From Rodentolepis nana (taxonomy: Eukaryota > Platyhelminthes > Cestoda > Cyclophyllidea > Hymenolepididae), in assembly GCA_900617975.1 (NCBI GenBank), contig UZAE01001568.1, positions 1 through 12,602 on the forward strand: a stretch of DNA of 12,602 nt, given 5' to 3'. A program made the position numbers and the translations under genes. The notes under the pieces are model-generated. The model saw only the letters and a program-made list of their open reading frames with translations. It was not told where the DNA came from and searched no databases. This document shows, piece by piece, positions 10,201-12,602 of the stretch (position 1 is its first letter; each line of letters begins with the position of its first letter).

Positions 10201-12602
10201 TCTTTACTATTTAGAGCTTGAGCTTCCAAATTATAAATCGTATGCTTCCAAGTGACCCATCAACCACAGACTGGAACCAGATAATCGAATCTCCTGATCC
10301 TGCCATTGTTTTCTCCTACACTAAACTCCTCTGGTCATTGAATATGCGTCAGGAGGCTGTCACACGACTCCAAGTTCTTCGTGATAAGGTCATTGAACCC
10401 CTACTGCGCTCCAATATCAATAAACTCGAAGAAGCTAGTCAAGAGATGGTTCAGCAGAGTTTGCTCAAATCTGAAATGGTCTCATCGTTGACAAAGAATA
10501 TTGAGGATTTGAAGAGACTCATGTCTAAGTAATTTTACCTCCGAATCACCATATAATTTGGATTGAATTATTTTTGCCGTATCTTCTATTTGTCTGTCTG
10601 TGTTGTCTAGATGCTGCCGACGGTTGGGCAACTGGTATACAGATTTGCACATTCGTTCTTCAGCTGCGGATGGTCGAGTCTTAAGTCAAACTTCTAGTGT
10701 TGATTCAACTCTCTTGAAGAAGCTTAATGTTGCTGGAGAAACCCTACAAAATGTAAGTAGTATCCTCACTTATTTCCTTATTCTCGATTTTAATTGCATA
10801 TTGTGAGGATAAACTTAATCAAGTAGCTGTTTCATGAAACTTGTTCCAATATGTTTGATAGAACTATGCCCATGATAACCCTAGCTCTGACGAACCATAG
10901 AGACATAAAGAAGAAAGAAGGAATTAGTTTGAAAATGGTTATTGTTGAAGGCATTCGGAGATTTCTCAAGGTTAATTGCATCGTGGGATGGCTACGATTG
11001 ACTCAGAATACTAAGGCCAATCACCTATAGAGGCTCTTGCATTTCTCTTGATGAGCAATATCTGCTTTTGTCATAGGCTCATAATATTGATCGATTGACT
11101 GCAAATGAGGGGAAATTGGTTAGGTCGTGTTAATGGTTCGTCAGGTTTTAGTATTTTGTACTTAAATCTTTTGGTCCCCTTGAACTTGATCTCATTCTTG
11201 CATTTTGACAACTATCTGCTCTATTGTAGGGATTCTTTTCATGATCTCTGATAGGCAAGTCCTTATCGCAATCTCTTTTTTTCATTTTCTTTTAGTTTGG
11301 AAATGGCACTTTTTATCAATTCTCCACATTCTCTTCCTCGACTTTTCACTTATCTCTACTTATTCTACTTGAATTCAGTCTTTGAATTGATTTCATTATT
11401 TTATATTTTCTTTTCAAATCGTAATATTTGCAAATACGGTTTAATCGAGTTCGGTGACTTGAACGCACTATTTCATTGTGTGAAAAATAGAGTACGTAGA
11501 TGGCTAAGACTACAGAGATTACTGGTTTGACTAATTTATGGCTATTCATTTGAATTTCTAAAGACAACGTAAGTTTACTCCCATCTTAACTTTTGTCTTA
11601 AAAGCTAGTCATGGTGATTGTCTAATTCTGATTCATTACTTTTTTTCTATGAATGCCGTTCTCACCTTCTGAATGTCCTTAATGCTATTTTGTGCACTCT
11701 TTCTCTATAGGATGATTTCCACGGTCCAACACTTAAAGTAGGTCTCTCCGATCCGGGCATTGCCACAGGGTTTACAGACGATAAAACTGTATCTATGCAC
11801 AACTTTGTGATTCACTGCTACCGCACCGCTACAGAGCACGCGCCTGGCTGCCGAGCCGCCTGGCAGGCGTGGGCTATGGCCAACTACGACTTGTCAACTC
11901 GTCTTGCCGCTGAACAGGCACAATTGGATCAGAAGGAGGCTAAAATCAAACAGGTACCTCAAACCATGTCTAAATGTTTTTGTTTATATCAAATGGCAGG
12001 CGTTTTGAAAGTTATCATTAGCCCTGGAGCTGACTTCGGGGCTTCACAGAGAAGAGAAGGAACATCAAAGTGACAAAAAGTCGGGATGGGGGACAGAATA
12101 ATGATTCACAGAGGTAAACGAGACAGACAGACACAAAGGCATAAAAAAGGTAAGATGAGTACTGTGAAAGGGGTTGAATATGACAAATAGTCGGGTCATA
12201 GAAGTTTGAAGTCAGATGTCAACTGTCGATCAATAGACTTTTTGCCGCATAAGTATACGTTGCCCAGGGTGCACCACATGGAGGTAAGTCTATTACGCAC
12301 CCCCTATGTCTAAATGCACCGTTAGTATTAAAAGAAGTATCGTATTACTCGTAAGTTCCTTTGTTGAAATGTTTTATCTGAGTTAAAAGATTCGGTTTAT
12401 ACTCAACTGAATAAAATCGTAATTTAAATTGAATAATCTTAGACTATAAGTGTATTTCATATTTTATTTCAACTTTGATAGTTGTAAGACTATGTGGAAT
12501 TGCATCTGTAAATGAAATCATAGCATGTCAAGGTTTGCCATGTTAATTGCCTTTCTTTAATTCAGATGATGGCCTCAGATAACGTTTCTGACAAGGCTAC
12601 GT
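893..12602 (+). CDS. MTOR: TOR (target of rapamycin) kinase, central part, 17 exons, both ends outside the window
   Basis: TOR is the large PI3K-related serine/threonine kinase at the core of TORC1 and TORC2. The joined exons give about 1,488 residues (numbered from 895). Residues 1 to about 218 are an Ala-rich then Ser/Thr-rich stretch with no clear mTOR counterpart. About 219-820 are HEAT-type helices. From about 820 onward is the FAT domain. Diagnostic matches to animal mTOR include SNTGYVV, VRLLGLIGAVDPFK, LNLQRAW, ALRYKELEF, WYEKLHNWDRA, GGFYRALLALHD, EVEEVIQYKLIPERR, and TATEH followed by AWQAWAMANYDL. Every intron needed for these matches has a GT-AG boundary, except one GC-AG, and all phases agree. 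No frameshift or internal stop is seen, so this looks like a live gene. The start codon, FRB, kinase and FATC segments lie outside the window. The insertions make this part roughly half as long again as the matching part of human mTOR. Family assignment is very secure; individual splice sites are inferred. Confidence 0.95.
1255..2040 (+). other. TOR intron 1 (786 bp)
   Basis: AT-rich and bounded by GTGAGA and CCTATAG. It contains only short, unsupported open frames. A stretch near 1868-1907 weakly resembles one in intron 4 (3219-3260). Nothing else is recognised. Confidence 0.8.
2041..2484 (+). CDS. MTOR: TOR exon 2 (variable region, then HEAT helices)
   Basis: The acceptor is TTCCTATAG ending at 2040 and the donor is TCG|GTAAAG. 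It has 148 codons in phase 0 at both ends. The first 99 or so codons are acidic, then Ser/Thr-rich, with no mTOR match. From about 2338 the protein aligns with the HEAT region of animal mTOR: a Gly-Val helix, then H-x-x-D-D-L-I-P-I-L, then MLQDP and AKRS (mTOR: MLQDSS, AKRQ). Confidence 0.87.
2485..2522 (+). other. TOR intron 2 (38 bp)
   Basis: A minimal GT-AG intron with a T-rich centre. The exon joins R-S to I-A-A-W, matching mTOR, so the boundaries are well fixed. Confidence 0.93.
2523..2657 (+). CDS. MTOR: TOR exon 3 (HEAT repeats)
   Basis: Forty-five codons lie between two tiny introns. They read AAWAFSVLVSNTGYVVRPY and onward to a Ser-rich end, matching the mTOR helix ALWTLGQLVASTGYVVEPY almost residue for residue. 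The acceptor is TTGTTATAG and the donor GAA|GTAGGA. An alternative acceptor at 2508-2509 would break the frame. Confidence 0.95.
2658..2693 (+). other. TOR intron 3 (36 bp)
   Basis: The smallest intron in the window, GTAGGA to TCATTAG. Removing it joins the conserved helix before VRLLGLIGAVDP in frame. Confidence 0.93.
2694..2823 (+). CDS. MTOR: TOR exon 4 (HEAT repeats)
   Basis: It starts IVRLLGLIGAVDPFKLK, matching mTOR IRVLGLLGALDPYKHK, then runs into an acidic loop (QETDTAVSQHD) where animal mTORs are also variable and Ser/Asp-rich. The donor is GATG|GTAAAT at 2824, which leaves one base of a codon completed by exon 5. Confidence 0.93.
2824..3825 (+). other. TOR intron 4 (1,002 bp)
   Basis: GTAAAT to CTTCCAG. 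AT-rich, with a short ACA run near 3437-3455 and a weak repeat match to intron 1. No coding similarity or known element was seen on either strand. Confidence 0.85.
3826..4070 (+). CDS. MTOR: TOR exon 5 (HEAT repeats)
   Basis: The acceptor is CTCTTCCAG ending at 3825 and the donor AAG|GTATGC. The split codon restores Val. The text matches the mTOR stretch around LVNMG, EFYPAVSMVALMRIFRD and MVVQAITFIFKSLG, here EELLVNICW-like, EEFFAGYSLSALINILQE and QVVQVIANVLESF, ending at the conserved LPQVM (here LHQVM). Confidence 0.95.
4352..4357 (+). promoter_or_regulatory. Tandem splice acceptors six bases apart
   Basis: Intron 5 can end at 4351 (TTAATAG) or at 4357 (CTCCAG). Both are in frame and would add or omit Leu-Gln between two HEAT helices. 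Alignment spacing to mTOR does not decide between them. Confidence 0.5.
4352..4615 (+). CDS. MTOR: TOR exon 6 (HEAT repeats)
   Basis: Eighty-eight codons match mTOR helices with V-x-x-I-x-P-F/Y-x-x-E-I-V and the later LPQLIPHMLRV (here IPRLIPCILRS). Two AGs lie six bases apart at the acceptor (exon start 4352 or 4358), and both keep frame, so the residues LQ may be optional. The donor is GCT|GTAAGC at 4616. Confidence 0.94.
4681..5442 (+). CDS. MTOR: TOR exon 7 (HEAT repeats with a long low-complexity insertion)
   Basis: The longest exon in the window, 254 codons. It begins with the helix LGSLLDGHLHIIMPSLMSL (mTOR: ANLDDYLHLLLPPIVKL). From about 4760 to 5110 it holds a Ser/Pro/Ala/Met-rich insertion, then returns to mTOR at TRLAALHCIAQITEVL and later PVVEVTLKLVNT. 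A second insertion of about 20 residues precedes ALYSPSMDVIANLALQMG. The donor AAG|GTAGGT at 5443 is required: reading on reaches a stop at 5518-5520, and the alternative GT at 5447 gives an immediate stop. Confidence 0.95.
5443..5486 (+). other. TOR intron 7 (44 bp)
   Basis: GTAGGT to TTGCTAG. It has no in-frame stop, so the exon 7 frame reads through it and would end at 5518-5520 if unspliced. Protein similarity resumes only after its removal. Confidence 0.9.
5487..5614 (+). CDS. MTOR: TOR exon 8 (end of HEAT solenoid)
   Basis: The acceptor is TTTTGCTAG ending at 5486. It reads VYEDGYRRPNLKVEGQAILH and onward and replaces a loosely conserved acidic linker of mTOR. It ends in phase 2 at AATAG, followed by a GC donor (GCAAGT). 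Using that donor joins N-S to LNLQRAW, matching mTOR STINLQKAW, which supports the non-canonical site. Confidence 0.88.
5615..5694 (+). promoter_or_regulatory. GC-AG intron 8 with a 15-G run
   Basis: The donor is AG|GCAAGT, the classic sequence of a functional GC donor, strong at all other positions. The acceptor is CTGTTTTAG. No GT donor near the end of exon 8 gives the phase needed for N-S-L-N-L-Q-R-A-W. The intron also holds 15 consecutive G at 5633-5647, 18 bases into the intron. Confidence 0.85.
5695..6028 (+). CDS. MTOR: TOR exon 9 (start of FAT domain)
   Basis: The sequence LNLQRAW, DWHLWLKTLSIALL, SPSPAIRACSRL, LFNASFMSCWKEL, EQDDLINTLE and LNLEEFMAHADK follows the mTOR FAT start in order (INLQKAW, DWLEWLRRLSLELL, SSPSLRSC, LFNAAFVSCWSEL, QQDELIRSIE, LNLAEFMEHSDK). 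The acceptor is GTTTTAG ending at 5694 and the donor AAG|GTTAGT at 6029. A short Pro/Ser/Ala insertion (LPSAAAQSR) is lineage-specific. Confidence 0.96.
6029..6458 (+). other. TOR intron 9 (430 bp)
   Basis: GTTAGT to CTTTTAG. It includes a stretch that mimics a 31-base exon (6285-6315, acceptor and GT donor), but including it would break the frame. Conserved FAT sequence is continuous across the intron. Nothing else is recognised. Confidence 0.85.
6459..6710 (+). CDS. MTOR: TOR exon 10 (FAT domain)
   Basis: Eighty-four codons in phase 0 at both ends. LNLLAERAMKNRAFAKALRY matches mTOR VLLGERAAKCRAYAKALHY, followed by KELEF, PSPAILASLLAI and NKLQ-like DKLQLSEA. These are the TPR-like helices of FAT. 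The acceptor is TTCCTTTTAG and the donor TTA|GTAAGA at 6711. Confidence 0.96.
6785..6930 (+). CDS. MTOR: TOR exon 11 (FAT domain)
   Basis: It reads ELWYEKLHNWDRAIALCDRK, matching mTOR TWYEKLHEWEDALVAYDKK, and ends RLRCLHALGDW, matching RMRCLEALGEW. The final Trp codon is split TG|G by the 2.2-kb intron 11. The acceptor is TTGACTAG ending at 6784 and the donor GATTG|GTAAGA. Confidence 0.96.
7697..7709. repeat. Left candidate target-site duplication of the composite element
   Basis: TTGTCTAAGATTA, paired with TTGTCTAAAATTA at 8818-8830, with one mismatch. It lies immediately outside the tail. Confidence 0.5.
7707..7722. repeat. (ATTT)n simple repeat
   Basis: About four ATTT units directly before the segment shared with copy B. 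On the minus strand it reads (AAAT)n, a typical tail of LINE-mobilised elements. Confidence 0.75.
7722..7933. repeat. Duplicated segment with conserved C5/G5 hairpin
   Basis: ATTAGCCCTTAA..CTTTGACTTCAG..TTCCCCCA occurs at 7749-7780 and again at 7890-7922. Each is followed after about six bases by a G run (10 G at 7787-7796; 6 G near 7928), so each can fold into a C/G hairpin. The first copy starts with the segment shared with SINE copy B. Confidence 0.8.
7818..8024. repeat. AT-rich repeat unit, four copies
   Basis: A unit with the core AGCAGTTAATTAATAGCAAT appears near 7818-7849, 7851-7883, 7934-7965 and (shortened) 8001-8024. Copies are separated by other repeat families, so the array has been shuffled rather than simply amplified. 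Confidence 0.85.
7972..8165. repeat. Repeat unit CTTGCTTCCCAGTATCTCTGG-like, four copies
   Basis: Near-identical copies start at 7972, 8069, 8109 and 8137. Most are linked by a spacer containing CCGTCGTTGTC. Spacing is irregular. Confidence 0.88.
8181..8260. repeat. 40-bp tandem duplication
   Basis: Two adjacent 40-base units (8181-8220, 8221-8260), each starting GGACACC and containing AATCAGGTGGGTCTTCT. They differ by a few bases. Confidence 0.9.
8261..8722. repeat. Minisatellite, 34-40-bp unit, 11 copies
   Basis: The unit reads GGCATGTGGGTTGAGTGTA then TACTCCCAATCTGTGAAG with variable linkers (CTACATAG, CCAGAG, CTGTGAA). The core GTATACTCCCA occurs 11 times, starting at 8289, 8329, 8364, 8398, 8469, 8508, 8544, 8581, 8619, 8658 and 8698. 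Ten copies have the full GAGTGTATACTCCCA and one (8398) is truncated at its left. A higher-order repeat of exactly 180 bp links 8261-8380 with 8441-8560. The array has no stop codon in any minus-strand frame over long stretches. Confidence 0.95.
8737..8830. repeat. Short repeat with GGTACGTAGTCTAAACTC core, three copies
   Basis: Two good copies (near 8741 and 8772) end in CA(T/G)CAACGG. A third, near 8811, diverges after GGTAC. On the minus strand this would be the 5' end of the composite element. Confidence 0.8.
8818..8830. repeat. Right candidate target-site duplication of the composite element
   Basis: TTGTCTAAAATTA. It also resembles part of the neighbouring short repeat, which lowers certainty that it is flanking DNA. 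Confidence 0.5.
9172..9466 (+). CDS. MTOR: TOR exon 12 (FAT domain)
   Basis: The acceptor is CGTACGTAG ending at 9171. The first base completes the Trp begun in exon 11. The protein has WNNLSEGARQQVAPIAASAA, GSW, then the strong match EGGFYRALLALHDGNYAAAL (mTOR DGAFYRAVLALHQDLFSLA) and KARSILSANLIPLTTEGYQR (mTOR KARDLLDAELTAMAGESYSR). The donor is CCC|GTAAGC at 9467. Confidence 0.96.
9541..9774 (+). CDS. MTOR: TOR exon 13 (FAT domain)
   Basis: The best conserved exon here. LLSEVEEVIQYKLIPERR matches mTOR MLSELEEVIQYKLVPERR, followed by RLMGCQSVVEDW (RLQGCQRIVEDW), and by LRYAGLCRRSGRL (LKYASLCGKSGRL). It has seventy-eight codons in phase 0. The acceptor is TTCTGTAG ending at 9540 and the donor CTT|GTGAGT at 9775. 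Confidence 0.97.
9775..10214 (+). other. TOR intron 13 (440 bp)
   Basis: GTGAGT to ATTTAG. AT-rich, with nothing recognised on either strand. Confidence 0.85.
10215..10528 (+). CDS. MTOR: TOR exon 14 (FAT domain)
   Basis: The acceptor is CTATTTAG ending at 10214. The text aligns loosely with mTOR after SGRL: a short helix, an acidic/Pro loop, then P-A-I-V-F-S-Y-T-K-L-L-W (mTOR PQVTYAYMKNMW) and RQEAVTRLQ. The second half is more helical and longer than in mTOR. It ends KRLMS plus two bases, which the next exon completes to Lys. Confidence 0.94.
10611..10752 (+). CDS. MTOR: TOR exon 15 (FAT domain)
   Basis: Joined to exon 14 it gives RLMSKCCRRLGNW, matching mTOR KLMARCFLKLGEW. It then continues as a Ser/Leu-rich linker (TSSVDSTLLKKLNVAGETL) absent from human mTOR. 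The acceptor is TTGTCTAG ending at 10610 and the donor AAT|GTAAGT at 10753. Confidence 0.92.
10753..11710 (+). other. TOR intron 15 (958 bp)
   Basis: GTAAGT to CTATAG, with T-rich stretches from about 11275. It has short overlapping open frames on both strands at 11297-11567 that look like chance in AT-rich DNA. No repeat or homology was recognised. Confidence 0.85.
11711..11953 (+). CDS. MTOR: TOR exon 16 (FAT domain)
   Basis: The acceptor is CTCTATAG ending at 11710. The first 30 or so residues belong to the lineage-specific linker. Then HCYRTATEHAPGCRAAWQAW and AMANYDL match mTOR YYSAATEHDRSWYKAWHAW and AVMNFEA. A Gln/Lys/Glu-rich helix closes the exon, as in mTOR before its variable FAT linker. 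The donor CAG|GTACCT at 11954 is weak after the fourth intron base. Confidence 0.95.
11966..11976. repeat. Left target-site duplication of copy B
   Basis: ATGTCTAAATG, identical to 12306-12316. It begins 13 bases after the exon 16 boundary. Confidence 0.85.
11977..12305 (-). mobile_element. SINE-like retroposon, copy B, complete, with target-site duplication
   Basis: A 329-bp insertion between two perfect copies of ATGTCTAAATG (11966-11976 and 12306-12316). It starts on the + strand with T-rich TTTTTGTTTATATC, which is an A-rich tail on the minus strand, so the element points left. The body matches copy A throughout. The segment next to the tail matches the left end of the composite element in intron 11. 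No terminal inverted repeats are seen, which argues against a DNA transposon. No clear tRNA-type A or B box was found, and there is no coding capacity. Length, tail and an 11-bp duplication fit LINE-dependent retroposition. Confidence 0.82.
12306..12316. repeat. Right target-site duplication of copy B
   Basis: ATGTCTAAATG, identical to 11966-11976, immediately after the conserved end of the repeat. Confidence 0.85.
12566..12602 (+). CDS. MTOR: TOR exon 17 (start only, cut by window end)
   Basis: The acceptor is TTTAATTCAG ending at 12565. Twelve open codons (MMASDNVSDKAT) follow in the right phase before the window ends. This is where mTOR has a poorly conserved Thr/Ala/Ser-rich linker, so homology cannot confirm it. 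The call rests on the splice signal, phase and position. Confidence 0.6.
   Translation, partial: MMASDNVSDKAT

Larger units (their letters stand above)
11954..12565 (+). other. TOR intron 16 (612 bp)
   Basis: Over half of this intron is SINE-like copy B. The rest (12317-12565) is AT-rich with no recognised content. If unspliced, the exon 16 frame stops at 12071-12073, inside the repeat. Confidence 0.85.

Noticed and set aside
11297..11567. Overlapping open frames on both strands in intron 15
   Set aside because: Short, hydrophobic and AT-driven, with no splice signals that fit TOR phase and no homology.
12241..12300. Spliced-leader RNA gene (conserved bases ending in a strong donor)
   Set aside because: No known flatworm leader sequence is seen, the copies differ at the ATG (one has GTG), and the tail shows the element is transcribed from the other strand.

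Overview
The window is animal-type nuclear DNA with a spliced gene on the + strand. Seventeen exons (893-12602), joined at conventional splice sites with every reading phase agreeing, encode about 1,488 residues from the middle of the TOR (target of rapamycin) protein kinase. The start of the protein lies upstream of the window. The end (rest of the FAT domain, FRB, kinase and FATC domains) lies downstream. Family recognition is by comparison with animal mTOR from memory; no search was run. Introns of 36, 38 and 44 bp beside introns of 1-2 kb, the base composition and the repeats suggest a flatworm, probably a tapeworm. The genus is not determined.

Layout. 1-892 is upstream intron holding a SINE-like repeat (copy A, 1 to about 277). 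Exons 1-2 (893-1254, 2041-2484) carry an alanine-rich then Ser/Thr-rich stretch that I cannot align to mTOR, followed by the first conserved HEAT-type helices. Exons 3-8 (2523-5614) encode the rest of the HEAT solenoid and include a low-complexity insertion of about 115 residues in exon 7. Exons 9-16 (5695-11953) encode the start and middle of the FAT domain. Exon 17 (12566-12602) begins a variable linker and is cut by the window end. Intron 8 is a GC-AG intron containing a run of 15 G.

The repeats are the most interesting part. Copy B of the SINE-like family (11977-12305, intron 16) is flanked by perfect 11-bp direct repeats, the mark of retroposition. The 2,241-bp intron 11 holds a mosaic of five different tandem-repeat families (7710-8817). 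This block lies between two copies of a 13-bp sequence (12 of 13 bases identical) and begins with an (ATTT)n run followed by a segment shared with copy B. Read on the minus strand, it looks like one composite retroposon of about 1.1 kb made almost wholly of tandem repeats and ending in an A-rich tail, comparable in architecture to hominoid SVA elements. It appears to share its 3' end, and so presumably its LINE partner, with the SINE-like family.

There is one host gene. TOR is the serine/threonine kinase core of TORC1 and TORC2, which couple nutrients and growth-factor signals to growth. This window supplies the helical scaffold that binds partner subunits and holds the kinase, not the catalytic residues. 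No tRNA, rRNA, CRISPR array or bacterial gene was seen.
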